Positions 1 through 9,667 are shown, counted from the first letter of the stretch. The stretch: 64,000 bases of DNA from Propionibacteriaceae bacterium (GCA_017306015.1 JAFKJK010000009.1:62001-126000); one strand, 5' to 3'. Translations and numbers: made by a program. Notes: a model not told the origin generated them from the letters alone.

Positions 1-43
1 ACGCTAGCGTGACCGCGTCCGGAGTGGGAACGGGCTCGGGTCC

Positions 44-649
44 TCAGCGTCCCCGGGAGAGCTTCACCCCGTCGCCGGAGATCGTGAAGGAGGCCAGCGA
101 GTCGGCCGACGCGCAGGTGATGGCGGCGCCGGCGGTGGCGCAGTAGAGCTTCCCGTGGGCCAGTGCCCGGCCGTCCGGGAGCGTCACCAGCACGTCGGAG
201 CCCACCGTCACGGTGGGGACGGACGCCGTCCGCGCCCACACGGCAGCGGAGCTCTTCTGCTGCGGATTGGCGTCCTGGCCGCGGCTGCAGAAGAACTCGG
301 CCCGGCCGGACACGGTCACGCCCGAGACCTTCAGCGGAGCTCCCGGGCAGACCTTGCCGGCGCTCGGCACACCGGTGCGCGGCATGCCCTTGGGGAAATT
401 GCAGGTCGCGTCGTAGGCGGTGAGGCTGCAGCGGATGCTGCCGTCCGGGCTGGCGAAGTCGGCGGCGGCATACGCGCTGACGTCGAGCGCCCCGGACGGG
501 ACGCCGGCAGCGGACGGGCTGGCCGAGGCGCTCGGGCTGGCGCTCGGCGATGGGGACTCGGCCGGCGGGTCCACCACCGTGTTCGTCGTGGCGGCGCTGC
601 AGCCGGCGAGGACGAGCATCAGCGCGGCTACCACGCAGGCCTCTCGCAT
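44..649 (-). CDS. Secreted lipoprotein of unknown function
   Basis: This gene encodes a 201-residue protein with a short hydrophobic leader and a clear lipobox (LAGC, Cys17), so it is probably anchored to the outer face of the membrane as a lipoprotein. A Ser/Pro/Ala-rich linker (about residues 28-50) leads into a small domain with six cysteines after the lipobox. These fall in spaced pairs (such as IRCSLTAYDATC), which suggests disulfides in an exported domain. The start at 649 has no convincing Shine-Dalgarno site, but the leader begins there. It is divergent from pyruvate carboxylase. I recognise no family and assign no function. Confidence 0.8.
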   Translation of the reverse strand: MREACVVAALMLVLAGCSAATTNTVVDPPAESPSPSASPSASASPSAAGVPSGALDVSAYAAADFASPDGSIRCSLTAYDATCNFPKGMPRTGVPSAGKVCPGAPLKVSGVTVSGRAEFFCSRGQDANPQQKSSAAVWARTASVPTVTVGSDVLVTLPDGRALAHGKLYCATAGAAITCASADSLASFTISGDGVKLSRGR

Positions 650-827
650 GCCGCGGCTCCATTCGGGGGTGGACGGTCACTACCTGTACCCAGTGTTCGT
701 CGCTCGGGCCGGACGGACAAGTCGGCTTGCGTAGGTGTGCCCGCGACCCGACGGGCCGCATGCCTGCGCGCCGGCCGTCCAGCGGGAAAGATCGTGCCGG
801 AGGGCTCCACCGGCGGCTACAGTCGCC

Positions 828-856
828 ATCCAGGCGGCACGATCGGCTCACGGAGG
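828..856 (+). promoter_or_regulatory. Putative -10 element and Shine-Dalgarno site of pyruvate carboxylase
   Basis: TACAGT at 828-833 resembles an actinobacterial -10 hexamer, and GGAGG at 852-856 lies 11 bases before the ATG at 868. Together they argue for a start at 868 rather than the longer open frame upstream. I see no good -35 box. Confidence 0.4.
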
Positions 857-867
857 AATGCGCAACG

Positions 868-3800
868 ATGTTCAACAAGATCCTGGTCGCGAACAGGGGC
901 GAGATCGCCGTTCGTGCCTTCCGGGCCGCGACGGAACTCGGGGTGGGCACCGTCGCGGTGTTCCCCTACGAGGACCGGCACGCCGAGTACCGGCTCAAGG
1001 CGGACGAGTCGTACGAGATCGGCGAGCACGGCCACCCCGTCCGGGCCTACCTGGATGTGCGCGGCATCATCGAGGCAGCCCAGCACGCCGGGGCGGACGC
1101 GGTCTACCCCGGCTACGGCTTCCTGTCGGAGAACCCCGACCTCGCCCAGGCCTGCGAGAACGCCGGGATCACGTTCATCGGGCCGTCCCACGAGGTGCTC
1201 GAACTCACCGGCAACAAGGCCAGGGCGATCGAGGCAGCCCGGGCGGCCGGCCTGCCGACGCTGCGGGGATCGGAGCCCAGCGAGGACGTCGACGTCCTCG
1301 TCGCCGCGGCCGACGAACTCGGCTTCCCGCTGTTCGTGAAGGCGGTCTCCGGCGGCGGCGGACGGGGCATGCGGCGCGTGGAGGAACCGGCATTGCTGCG
1401 GCCGGCGATCGAGGAGGCCATGCGCGAGGCCGCCTCGGCCTTCGGCGACGCCCGGATGTACCTGGAGGAGGCGGTCATCCGTCCGCGACACATCGAGGTG
1501 CAGGTGCTCGCCGACGCCACCGGCGAAGTCATCCACCTGTTCGAGCGCGACTGCTCCGTCCAGCGGCGGCACCAGAAGGTGGTCGAGATCGCCCCGGCGC
1601 CCAACCTCGACCCCGAGCTCCGCGACCGGATCTGCGCCGACGCCGTCCGCTTCGCCCGGCAGATCGGCTACGTGAACGCCGGCACCGTCGAGTTCCTGCT
1701 CGGCGAGGACGGTCGCTACCGGTTCATCGAGATGAACCCGCGCATCCAGGTGGAGCACACCGTCACCGAGGAGGTGACCAACGTCGACCTCGTCTCGTCC
1801 CAGATCCGGATCGCGGCCGGGGAGACCCTGGCGGAGCTCGGCCTGGTCCAGGACGCGATCAGCGTCCGCGGCGCGGCGCTGCAGTGCCGGGTCACCACCG
1901 AGGACCCGGAGAACGGCTTCCGTCCCGATACCGGCGTGATCTCGGTCTACCGGACGCCGGGCGGTGCGGGCGTCCGGCTGGACGGCGGCGTGGTCTTCGC
2001 CGGAGCCACGGTCAGCGCCCACTTCGACTCGATGCTGGTCAAGCTCACCTGCCGGGGAGCCGACCTCGGATCGGCGGCGCGGCGGGCGCACCGGGCGCTG
2101 AGCGAGTTCCGCGTCCGCGGCGTCTCGACGAACATCCCGTTCCTGGAGGCGGTGATCTCCGACCCGGACTTCCTCGCGGGCCGGACCAGCACCAGCTTCA
2201 TCGACGACCGTCCCTACCTGCTGCACTACCACCTGCCCGCCGACCGGGGGACGAAGCTGCTCACCTACCTGGCCGAGGTGAGCGTCAACAAGCCGCACGG
2301 AGAGGCCCGCACCACCCTGCGTCCGCAGGAGAAACTGCCGGCGCTGTCGCGCGAGCTCGCGTCCGCGCCGCCGCCGTCTGGCTCCCGGCAGCGGCTGTTG
2401 GAGGTCGGGCCGGCGCAGTGGGCGGCCGAGCTGCGCGCCCAGACCGCCGTCGCGGTCACCGACACCACCTTCCGGGACGCCCACCAGTCGCTGCTGGCCA
2501 CCCGCGTCCGCACCCGGGACCTGTTGCACGTCGCTCCGGTGATCGCCCGGACGCTGCCGCAGCTGTTCAGCGTCGAGGCGTGGGGCGGAGCCACCTACGA
2601 CGTCGCGCTGCGGTTCCTCAAGGAGGACCCGTGGGACCGGCTGGACGCGCTGCACGAGGCCATGCCGAACATCCCCCTGCAGATGCTGCTGCGCGGCCGC
2701 AACACCGTCGGCTACACGCCCTACCCGCTGGCGGTGACCAGCGCGTTCGTCCACGAGGCGGCCGCTTCGGGGCTGGACGTGTTCCGGATCTTCGACGCGC
2801 TGAACAACGTCGAGGCGATCCGTCCGGCGATCGAGGCGGTGCTGGAGACCGACCACGCGGTCGCCGAAGCCGCACTGTGCTACACGGGCAACATGACCTC
2901 GCCGGGCGAGAAGCTCTACACGCTCGACTACTACCTGCACCTGGCCGAACAGCTCGTCGCGGCGGGCGCGCACATCCTGGCGATCAAGGACATGGCGGGG
3001 CTGTTGCGCGCCCCGGCCGCCGCGAAGCTGGTCACCGCGCTCAGGGCGAACTTCGACCTGCCGGTCCACCTGCACACCCACGACACCGCCGGCGGTCAGC
3101 TGGGCACCCTGCTTGCCGCGATCGACGCCGGTGTGGACGCGGTCGACGTCGCGGCTGCGTCCATGGCCGGGACGACGTCGCAGGTGTCGATGTCCGCCCT
3201 CGTCGCTGCGCTGGAGGACACCGAACGGGACACCGGGCTGAGCCTGGAGGCCGTCGAGGCGCTCGAACCGTACTGGGAGGCCGTCCGCAAGCAGTACTGG
3301 CCGTTCGAGTCCGGCCTGCCCGGGCCGACGGGGCGGGTCTACCACCACGAGATCCCCGGAGGGCAGCTGTCGAACCTGCGCCAGCAGGCGATCGCGCTGG
3401 GCCTGGGCAACCGGTTCGAGGCGATCGAGGACATGTACGCCGCGGCGAACCGGATCCTGGGCAACATCGTGAAGGTCACCCCGAGTTCGAAGGTGGTCGG
3501 CGACCTCGCGCTCGCGCTGGTCGGGCGCAACGCCGACCCGGCCGACTTCGAGGAACACCCGGAGAAGTACGACATCCCCGACTCGGTGATCGGCTTCCTC
3601 AACGGCGACCTGGGCGATCCTCCCGGCGGCTGGCCGGAGCCGTTCCGGACCAGGGCGCTGGCGGGACGGGTGACGAAACCCGTTGTCACCGAGCTGTCCA
3701 CCGAGGACGCGGCGGACCTGGAGGCCAACCCTCGCCGGACGCTGAACCGGCTGCTGTTCCCGGGGCCGCTGCGGGACTACGAGGAGTCCTTCGAGGCGTA

Positions 3801-4254
3801 CTCGGGGCTGACCGAGATGCCGACCCGGGAGTTCCTGCACGGCGTCCGGCAGGGCGAGGAGGTCGAGGTCAGGATCGAGAAGGGCAAGACGCTGCTGCTC
3901 GGCATCTCGGCGATCGGCGACCCGGACGACCGGGGCATGCGCCAGGTCATCTGCACGGTGAACGGCCAGATGCGGGTGATCTCCGTCCGCGACGAGTCGG
4001 TCACGTCCACCGTCGCGACGGCCGAGCGCGCCGACCCGAAGGCGCCCGGCCAGGTGCCGGCACCGTTCGCGGGCGTGGTCACGCTCACGGTGGCCGTCGG
4101 CGACGAGGTCGCGGCCGGCCAACAGGTGGCGACGATCGAGGCGATGAAGATGGAGGCGGCCATCACCACTCCGGTCGCCGGCCGGGTGTTGCGCGCGGCG
4201 ATCGGCCGCGCCCAGGCCGTGGAGGGCGGCGACCTGCTGGTCGAGATCGGCTGA
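868..4254 (+). CDS. pyc: Pyruvate carboxylase
   Basis: This is a 1128-residue single-chain, biotin-dependent pyruvate carboxylase. It makes oxaloacetate from pyruvate, bicarbonate and ATP (anaplerosis), and in propionate-forming actinomycetes it feeds the succinate branch. The N-terminal biotin carboxylase begins with FNKILVANRGEIAVR and has the glycine-rich ATP loop GGGGRGM near residue 160 and EIAPAPNLDPELR near 240. The carboxyltransferase domain starts near residue 530 with TDTTFRDAHQSLLATRVR. The C-terminal biotinyl domain carries EAMKMEA near 1090, whose Lys takes biotin. The length matches the family. The ATG at 868 was chosen because it follows GGAGG and gives the canonical N-terminus. 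It is followed by an ABC transporter after about 160 bp, with no sign of shared function. Confidence 0.97.
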   Translation: MFNKILVANRGEIAVRAFRAATELGVGTVAVFPYEDRHAEYRLKADESYEIGEHGHPVRAYLDVRGIIEAAQHAGADAVYPGYGFLSENPDLAQACENAGITFIGPSHEVLELTGNKARAIEAARAAGLPTLRGSEPSEDVDVLVAAADELGFPLFVKAVSGGGGRGMRRVEEPALLRPAIEEAMREAASAFGDARMYLEEAVIRPRHIEVQVLADATGEVIHLFERDCSVQRRHQKVVEIAPAPNLDPELRDRICADAVRFARQIGYVNAGTVEFLLGEDGRYRFIEMNPRIQVEHTVTEEVTNVDLVSSQIRIAAGETLAELGLVQDAISVRGAALQCRVTTEDPENGFRPDTGVISVYRTPGGAGVRLDGGVVFAGATVSAHFDSMLVKLTCRGADLGSAARRAHRALSEFRVRGVSTNIPFLEAVISDPDFLAGRTSTSFIDDRPYLLHYHLPADRGTKLLTYLAEVSVNKPHGEARTTLRPQEKLPALSRELASAPPPSGSRQRLLEVGPAQWAAELRAQTAVAVTDTTFRDAHQSLLATRVRTRDLLHVAPVIARTLPQLFSVEAWGGATYDVALRFLKEDPWDRLDALHEAMPNIPLQMLLRGRNTVGYTPYPLAVTSAFVHEAAASGLDVFRIFDALNNVEAIRPAIEAVLETDHAVAEAALCYTGNMTSPGEKLYTLDYYLHLAEQLVAAGAHILAIKDMAGLLRAPAAAKLVTALRANFDLPVHLHTHDTAGGQLGTLLAAIDAGVDAVDVAAASMAGTTSQVSMSALVAALEDTERDTGLSLEAVEALEPYWEAVRKQYWPFESGLPGPTGRVYHHEIPGGQLSNLRQQAIALGLGNRFEAIEDMYAAANRILGNIVKVTPSSKVVGDLALALVGRNADPADFEEHPEKYDIPDSVIGFLNGDLGDPPGGWPEPFRTRALAGRVTKPVVTELSTEDAADLEANPRRTLNRLLFPGPLRDYEESFEAYSGLTEMPTREFLHGVRQGEEVEVRIEKGKTLLLGISAIGDPDDRGMRQVICTVNGQMRVISVRDESVTSTVATAERADPKAPGQVPAPFAGVVTLTVAVGDEVAAGQQVATIEAMKMEAAITTPVAGRVLRAAIGRAQAVEGGDLLVEIG

Positions 4255-4415
4255 TCGGCACGGAAAGAGGACGGTCTCCTCGCGGTTCACTCGCGGCCGA
4301 ACCGGAAAGGGAACCGTCCCCGTTTCGTTCGGCTTCGGATCGGCGGGCCTGACATCTGTCACGGTCAGGTCGTGACGGCCGGGCGAGGTGGGGGACGCCG
4401 GCCCGCGGCAGGCTG

Positions 4416-5354
4416 ATGGGCATGACGCAAGTGATAAACACGCCGGTGAGAACGGCAGCGCAACACACGGTCCCGGCGATCTCCCTGAGAGGAGTGAGTC
4501 GCAGCTTCGGCGACGTGCAGGCCGTCCGCAACCTGGACCTCGAGATCGGCCAGGGCGAGGTGGTCGCCTTCCTCGGCCCGAACGGCGCCGGCAAGACCAC
4601 CACCATCGACATGGTGCTCGGCCTGTCCCGGCCGACGGACGGCGAGGTCGAGGTCCTCGGCCTGCCGCCCCGCGAGGCCATCGCCCACGGCCTGGTGTCC
4701 GCGGTCATGCAGACCGGAGGGCTGCTGAAGGACCTCAGCGTCCGCGAGACCGTCGCGTACGTGGCGAGCCTGTTCGCGTCCACCCAGAGCGTGGACGCGG
4801 TGCTGGACGTCGCCGGCATCACCGGCCTCGCCGATCGCAAGGTCGGGAAGTGCTCGGGTGGCGAACAGCAGCGACTGCGCTTCGCGCTCGCCCTGCTGCC
4901 CGACCCCGCCCTGCTCCTGCTCGACGAGCCCACCACCGGCATGGACGTCGAAGGACGCCGCGCCTTCTGGCAGGCGATCCGCGCGGACGCCGCCCTCGGC
5001 CGCACCGTGCTGTTCGCCACCCACTACCTGGAAGAGGCCGACCAGTACGCCGACCGGATCGTCCTGCTCAGCGGCGGACGCGTGGTCGCCGACGGCTCCG
5101 GACCGCAGTTGCGGGCGCTGGCCAGTGGCCGGACGATCCGGGCGACCCTCCCCGGCGCGGACGCCGGCACGCTCTCTCGCGTCCCCGGCGTCGACTCGCT
5201 CGAACTGCGCGGCGACGTCGTCCTGATCCACGCCCAGGACTCGGACGCCGTCGCCCGCCACCTGCTCACCCAGACCTCGGCGAAGGACGTCGAGATCACC
5301 GCCAGGGGCCTGGAGGAGGCCTTCCTGAGCCTGACCGGAAAGGCCGACCGATGA
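4416..5354 (+). CDS. ABC transporter ATP-binding protein (ABC-2 export type)
   Basis: This is a 312-residue ATPase of the drug/antibiotic-exporter class (DrrA/CcmA-like). Walker A is GPNGAGKTT near residue 53, the signature is CSGGEQQ near 146 (Cys replacing the usual Leu), and Walker B LLLLDEPTTGMD is near 166, followed by the H-loop ATHYLEEAD. The C-terminal 80 residues match the accessory domain of this class. ATG at 4422 is an alternative start. It overlaps the permease by ATGA, so the two are translationally coupled. A histidine kinase and response regulator follow in the same overlapping run, as in transporters controlled by their own two-component system. The substrate is unknown. Confidence 0.93.
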   Translation: MGMTQVINTPVRTAAQHTVPAISLRGVSRSFGDVQAVRNLDLEIGQGEVVAFLGPNGAGKTTTIDMVLGLSRPTDGEVEVLGLPPREAIAHGLVSAVMQTGGLLKDLSVRETVAYVASLFASTQSVDAVLDVAGITGLADRKVGKCSGGEQQRLRFALALLPDPALLLLDEPTTGMDVEGRRAFWQAIRADAALGRTVLFATHYLEEADQYADRIVLLSGGRVVADGSGPQLRALASGRTIRATLPGADAGTLSRVPGVDSLELRGDVVLIHAQDSDAVARHLLTQTSAKDVEITARGLEEAFLSLTGKADR

Positions 5355-6124
5355 CCGCCATGGACCTCATCCGCACCGTCCCGCGCTGGGGCGGCTTCAA
5401 CCGCACCCTGCTCGGCATCGAGCTGAAGCGCCTGCTGCGCAACCGACGGACGCTGATCTTCACCTTCGCGTTCCCCGGCATGATGCTGCTGGCCTTCGGC
5501 GGCCAGAGTGACTGGAACGAGCCGGTCGGCCAGGGGAACGTGGCCGCGTACATCCTGGTCGCGATGGCGTTGTACGGCGCGTCGATGATCGCCGCCAGCA
5601 CCGGCGCGTCCGTGGCGATGGAGCGGGCCCAGGGCTGGTCCAGACAGCTTCGGCTGACGCCACTGCGTCCGGCGGCCTACGTGCTCACCAAGTCGCTGTG
5701 CGCGTTGTCGATGGGCATCGTGGCGATCGTGGTGGTGAACCTGATCGGCGTGGCCCAGGGACGAGCGCAGATGCCGCTCGGCACCTGGCTGACGTGCGGC
5801 CTGCTCACCGTCGTGTGCACGCTGAGTTTCGCCGCACTCGGCGTGTTCGTCGGCTACCTCGTTCCGGGCGAGAACGCGATGCAGTTCCTCGGCCCGGGGA
5901 TGGCGGCGCTCGCGTTCCTCGGCAACGTGTTCATCCCGATCCCCCAGGGCACCCTGATGTGGACGATCTCCGCGTTCACGCCGATGTTCGGGGTGGCCGA
6001 GATCAGTCGCTTCCCGCTCACCGGCGAGCTGCCCTGGTACGCCGTGGTCAACGCCGTGGTGTGGCTGGGACTGTTCATCGCCGGCGCTGCCTGGCGGATG
6101 AGCCGGGACACCGCCCGCGGGTGA
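5351..6124 (+). CDS. ABC-2 type transporter permease
   Basis: This 257-residue membrane protein has about six predicted helices. It starts at the ATG inside the ATGA overlap with the ATPase gene. The first cytoplasmic stretch (FNRTLLGIELKRLLRNRRT) and the following helix (LIFTFAFPGMMLLAFGG) are typical of ABC2_membrane permeases, and the WSRQLRLTPLRPAAYVLTK segment is characteristic of DrrB-like and YvfS-like exporters. It should dimerise and pair with the preceding ATPase to export a small molecule or lipid. Its stop overlaps the likely GTG start of the histidine kinase, so all four genes of this run appear to be translated together. Confidence 0.9.
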   Translation: MTAMDLIRTVPRWGGFNRTLLGIELKRLLRNRRTLIFTFAFPGMMLLAFGGQSDWNEPVGQGNVAAYILVAMALYGASMIAASTGASVAMERAQGWSRQLRLTPLRPAAYVLTKSLCALSMGIVAIVVVNLIGVAQGRAQMPLGTWLTCGLLTVVCTLSFAALGVFVGYLVPGENAMQFLGPGMAALAFLGNVFIPIPQGTLMWTISAFTPMFGVAEISRFPLTGELPWYAVVNAVVWLGLFIAGAAWRMSRDTARG

Positions 6125-7239
6125 GCGTTACGGTGGGCGGCATGACCAGCATCGCCCGTCCGCAAGGGCGGATCCCCCGGCCGGGGCCGGTCCGGGGGAC
6201 GCTGTTCGCCGCCGTCTGGCTGGTCTTCCTGGCCGGGCCGGCACGGACGGCGTGGGACGCCCTCGGTACCGTTGCCGGCTGGCTCGCCCTGGTCGCGCTC
6301 GTCGTCTTCGCCGCGAGCTTCCTGCTCCTCTTCCTCGTCGACGCGCCGCCCGGGGTCCCCACCGGACGCGGTGCGGCCCACTTCGCCGTCCTGTGCGGGT
6401 GCGCCGCCGTGCTGCTGTGGACGCTCGGCCAGGAGGGCACCTCCGTGCTCCCGTACCTGGTCGTGGCGGCCATGCAGGTGCTGCCCCTGCGGGCGGGTCT
6501 GGTCGTGACCGCCGTCCTGGCTGTCGGCAACGACCTGGCCGGACGGCTGCTGCCCGGCTGGCAGGAGGACGCCAGCCTGACGATGGCCATCGCGGCGGTC
6601 GGCTTCGCCATGTGGGGCGTGCAGCAGATGATCGCCCGCAACCGGGACCTCGTGCTCGCCCGCGAGGAGAACGCCCGGCTGGCCGTCGAGGAGGAGCGCA
6701 ACCGCTTCGCCCGTGACCTGCACGACATCCTCGGCCACTCGCTCACGGTGATCACGGTGAAGGCCGAACTGGCCGGACGCCTGTTCGACGCCGACCCGCC
6801 GCGCGCCCGTGCCGAGGTCACCGAGCTCGAGCGGCTGTCCCGGGACGCGTTGGCCGACGTCCGGCAGGCGGTCTCGGGCTACCGGCAGCCGTCGCTGTCC
6901 GGGGAGCTCGCCCGGGCGAGGGAGGCCTTGACGGCTGCGGGCATCGACGCCGAGCTGCCGAACTCCACCGACGACGTGACCGGCGACCTGCGCGAACTCT
7001 TCGCCTGGACGATCCGCGAGGGCACGACGAACGTGATCCGCCACTCCGGTGCCCGGCACTGCCGCGTCCGGCTGTCCGCCTCCGGCGTGGAAGTGATCGA
7101 TGACGGCCGCGGGCCCGGCGACGCGGCGTCCGGGAACGGTCTGGTCGGGCTGCGCGAGCGGGCGGCGAAGGCCGGCGCGACCGTGGTCACCGAGGCGCTC
7201 GACCCCGGCTTCGCGCTGCGGGTGGTGACCCGGCCGTGA
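6121..7239 (+). CDS. Sensor histidine kinase (NarL/DesK class)
   Basis: This 372-residue sensor kinase has four to five N-terminal membrane helices (about residues 25-170) and no large external domain, so it probably senses the membrane or its transporter partner. The dimerisation and phosphoacceptor box is ERNRFARDLHDILGHS (His near residue 200, HisKA_3 type). The ATPase domain has TIREGTTNVIRHS near 295 and the G-boxes DDGRGPGD and GNGLVGLRERA. The GTG at 6121 overlaps the permease stop (GTGA). ATG at 6142, preceded by GGTGGGCGG, would give a protein seven residues shorter and is a serious alternative. It overlaps the response regulator gene by four bases. Confidence 0.92.
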   Translation: MSVTVGGMTSIARPQGRIPRPGPVRGTLFAAVWLVFLAGPARTAWDALGTVAGWLALVALVVFAASFLLLFLVDAPPGVPTGRGAAHFAVLCGCAAVLLWTLGQEGTSVLPYLVVAAMQVLPLRAGLVVTAVLAVGNDLAGRLLPGWQEDASLTMAIAAVGFAMWGVQQMIARNRDLVLAREENARLAVEEERNRFARDLHDILGHSLTVITVKAELAGRLFDADPPRARAEVTELERLSRDALADVRQAVSGYRQPSLSGELARAREALTAAGIDAELPNSTDDVTGDLRELFAWTIREGTTNVIRHSGARHCRVRLSASGVEVIDDGRGPGDAASGNGLVGLRERAAKAGATVVTEALDPGFALRVVTRP

Positions 7240-7841
7240 TCCGCGTCCTGCTGGCCGACGACCAGGCGCTGGTGCGGGGTGCGCTGGCCGCACTGCTGAG
7301 CCTCGAACCCGACCTGGAGGTCGTCGCCGAAGTCGGTTCCGGCGACGAGGTGCTGGACGCGGTCCGCCGGCACCGGCCGGACGTGGCGCTGCTGGACGTC
7401 GAGATGCCCGGCCTCAACGGGATCGCCGCCACCGCCGCCGTCCGCGCCGCGTTCCCCGAGGTCCGGGTGCTGATCGTGACCACCTTCGGGCGTCCGGGCT
7501 ACCTGCGCCGGGCACTGCAGGCCGGCGCCAGCGGCTTCGTCGTCAAGGACACGCCCGCGGCGAAGCTGGCGGACGCCGTCCGCCGGGTGCACGCCGGGCT
7601 GCGGGTCGTCGACCCCGTCCTGGCGACCGACAGCCTGGTGGCCGGCGAGTCGCCGCTGACCGGGCGGGAGACCGACGTGCTGCGGGCCGCACGGGACGGG
7701 GCCGGGGCCGCGGTGATCGCCTCCCGCGTGTTCCTCAGCGAGGGGACAGTGCGCAACCACCTCTCGATGGCGATCGGCAAGACCGGCGCGGCCAACCGGG
7801 CGGAGGCCGTCCGGATCGCCGAGGAGAACGGCTGGCTCTGA
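7236..7841 (+). CDS. Response regulator, NarL/FixJ (LuxR-type HTH) family
   Basis: This 201-residue response regulator starts at the GTG overlapping the kinase stop. The receiver domain has the acidic pair DD near residues 9-10, phosphoacceptor Asp54 (ALLDVEMPGLNG) and the conserved Lys in GFVVKDTP near 104. The C-terminal LuxR-type helix-turn-helix runs from LTGRETDVL to SEGTVRNHLSMAIGKTGAANRAEAV. It should be phosphorylated by the adjacent kinase and most likely controls the upstream ABC exporter operon. It closes a four-gene run (ATPase, permease, kinase, regulator) with overlaps at every junction. Confidence 0.94.
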   Translation: MIRVLLADDQALVRGALAALLSLEPDLEVVAEVGSGDEVLDAVRRHRPDVALLDVEMPGLNGIAATAAVRAAFPEVRVLIVTTFGRPGYLRRALQAGASGFVVKDTPAAKLADAVRRVHAGLRVVDPVLATDSLVAGESPLTGRETDVLRAARDGAGAAVIASRVFLSEGTVRNHLSMAIGKTGAANRAEAVRIAEENGWL

Positions 7842-7898
7842 GAGCCCCGGAGGGAGTGCGAACCGTCCGGGACTCTGCCCGGGAGGGCTCGCCGAGGG

Positions 7899-9611
7899 TC
7901 AGCCGCGGGCGACGATCGGACCCATGCCGGCGGCCGCAGCCTGCGTCATGGTCGGGTCGGTGCCGGGGTCGTCGCCCTCGTCCAGCGGATCGGAGAACGG
8001 GACGTAGTCGCTGGCACAGACCCGTGCGGACGGCTTGTGCCCGCGCAGCAGGTAGGCGTCCACCTGGTCGGTGACACAGTCGGACGTGCCGTACGCGGTG
8101 TGCCCCCACGAGTCGGACGTGATCAGCCAGCTGTTCGGCATCCGCTTGTGGGTCGCGACCGCGCCGGCGTACGGCGTGGCCGGGTCGTAGTAGTCCCCGA
8201 CGAGCAGGACCGGCCTGGCCGTCCGCTTCGAGAACGAACCGCGGTAGCGGTCCTCGTCGCCGGCCGTCCAGTACCGCCGCGCGCACTGGACGTCCGACCA
8301 TCCCCAGGCCTCGGCGAAGTAGGGCGCCTTCTTCGAGCGCTTGGCGATCGCCTTCCGCCAGGTGTCCTGGCTGCGCGGCTGGGCGGCGTCGGTGCACATC
8401 ACGGCGGAGTAGGCGTCGGTCGAGTTGTCGTACGGGAAGTTGAAGCCGGAACGGCTCTGCCGGACCTTCTTGACCAGCGTGAACAGCAGGTCCGCGTCGT
8501 CATCGCCGCCGGCGAGCGCGTCCTGGGCGGACGCCACCAGGGCGACCGCGGTCTCCGGCCCGCCGGCCTGGTTGTACAGCGCGTCCAGCAGCGACTGGAC
8601 CAGGTCGGAGTAGGTCAGGGTGCCGTACTCGGTCTCCAGCGGCCCGGAACGCAGCGCTGCGGCCACCGACTTCAGCGCCGCCATCGGGTCGGCCAGCTCG
8701 CAGTAGGTGGGTCCGGCGGCCCGGCACAGCGCGAACGCCCTGGTCAGCGCCTGCCAGGCGCCCTCGGCCGCGCCGAGTCGCAGGCTCATCGGGACGCCGG
8801 CCGTCCTCGCCGTGCCGCGCCAGGCGACCGGGTCGATGACGCCGTCCAGGGCGATCGCCCGGAAGCGGTCGGGGAACATGCTGGCGTAGACCTCACCGAG
8901 GTAGCTGCCGTAGGAGAAGCCGAGATAGCTCAGCTTCGAGTCGCCGACCGCGCGGCGCAGGACGTCCAGGTCGCGGGCGACCTCCGTCGTCGACATCGCC
9001 GACGCGATCCGGTGTCCGCGCCCGCTGCAGCCGGAGGCGAGCTTCCTGGCGGCGCTGAGGTAGTGGCGCCGCTCGGTCTTGCTGACGGGGATGCCGTCCA
9101 GGTACTGCAGGGTCAGCGTGGACGAGCGGGGGCCGGAGAAGCACTTCACCTTCGTCCCGAAGTTGGTGCCGCGCGGGTCGAAGCCGACGATGTCGAAGCG
9201 GTCGAGGACGTCCTGGGACAGGAACCCCGAGGCCTGCAACGCGAGCTGGACGCCGGAGCCACCGGGCCCGCCCGGATTGAGGAACAGCGTCCCGATGCGA
9301 CGGCTGGGATCGGCCGCGGGGATCTTGGCCAGTGCGACTTCGACCTTGGGTCCGTACGGGTGGTCGTAGTCGAGCGGCAGATGGACGGTGGCGAGGGAGT
9401 AGCTCCACGCCTTCGCCTTGTACCAGCCGATCTTCGGCGCGCGGACCCGATCGACCCTGGCAGCCTCGGCGGCACTGGTGTGGGCGGACGCGGCGGCGAC
9501 CGTCCGGGTCGGCGTCCTGGTGGGGACGGCGTGGGCGGGGACGGCCGAGGCCGGCCAGGCCAGCGCGACCAGCGCGATCGGAATCGTCACTCGCAACCAG
9601 TTCGGCGCCAC
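7899..9611 (-). CDS. Secreted alpha/beta hydrolase, tripeptidyl-aminopeptidase (TAP) type
   Basis: This 570-residue exported hydrolase resembles Streptomyces SlpD/SlpE and TAP proteins, which remove N-terminal peptides from exported proteins. A signal peptide (VTIPIALVALAWPASAVPAHA) is followed by the fold. The oxyanion strand LNPGGPGGSG is near residue 110 and the nucleophile elbow GFSYGSYLG near 230. In the C-terminal TAP_C region the acid is in DYYDPATPY and the base in SWGHTAYG. The C-terminal four-Cys pattern (CTDAAQ, CARR, CVTD, CASD) fits an extracytoplasmic enzyme. It is convergent with the two-component operon. The exact substrate cannot be read from sequence. Confidence 0.9.
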   Translation of the reverse strand: MAPNWLRVTIPIALVALAWPASAVPAHAVPTRTPTRTVAAASAHTSAAEAARVDRVRAPKIGWYKAKAWSYSLATVHLPLDYDHPYGPKVEVALAKIPAADPSRRIGTLFLNPGGPGGSGVQLALQASGFLSQDVLDRFDIVGFDPRGTNFGTKVKCFSGPRSSTLTLQYLDGIPVSKTERRHYLSAARKLASGCSGRGHRIASAMSTTEVARDLDVLRRAVGDSKLSYLGFSYGSYLGEVYASMFPDRFRAIALDGVIDPVAWRGTARTAGVPMSLRLGAAEGAWQALTRAFALCRAAGPTYCELADPMAALKSVAAALRSGPLETEYGTLTYSDLVQSLLDALYNQAGGPETAVALVASAQDALAGGDDDADLLFTLVKKVRQSRSGFNFPYDNSTDAYSAVMCTDAAQPRSQDTWRKAIAKRSKKAPYFAEAWGWSDVQCARRYWTAGDEDRYRGSFSKRTARPVLLVGDYYDPATPYAGAVATHKRMPNSWLITSDSWGHTAYGTSDCVTDQVDAYLLRGHKPSARVCASDYVPFSDPLDEGDDPGTDPTMTQAAAAGMGPIVARG

Positions 9612-9667
9612 GTCTCCCCCTCGGGTCTGCTGGGCTCAACCCTAGGCGGTCGGGCCAGTGGCAATGC

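Noticed and set aside
550..867. N-terminal extension of pyruvate carboxylase to 550
   Set aside because: Low-complexity sequence that runs through the promoter and antisense to the lipoprotein gene; the ATG at 868 has a ribosome site and the family N-terminus.
817..4362. Very long antisense open frame opposite pyruvate carboxylase
   Set aside because: It mirrors the codon bias of the sense gene in a high-GC genome; it has no domain-like sequence and no start signal.
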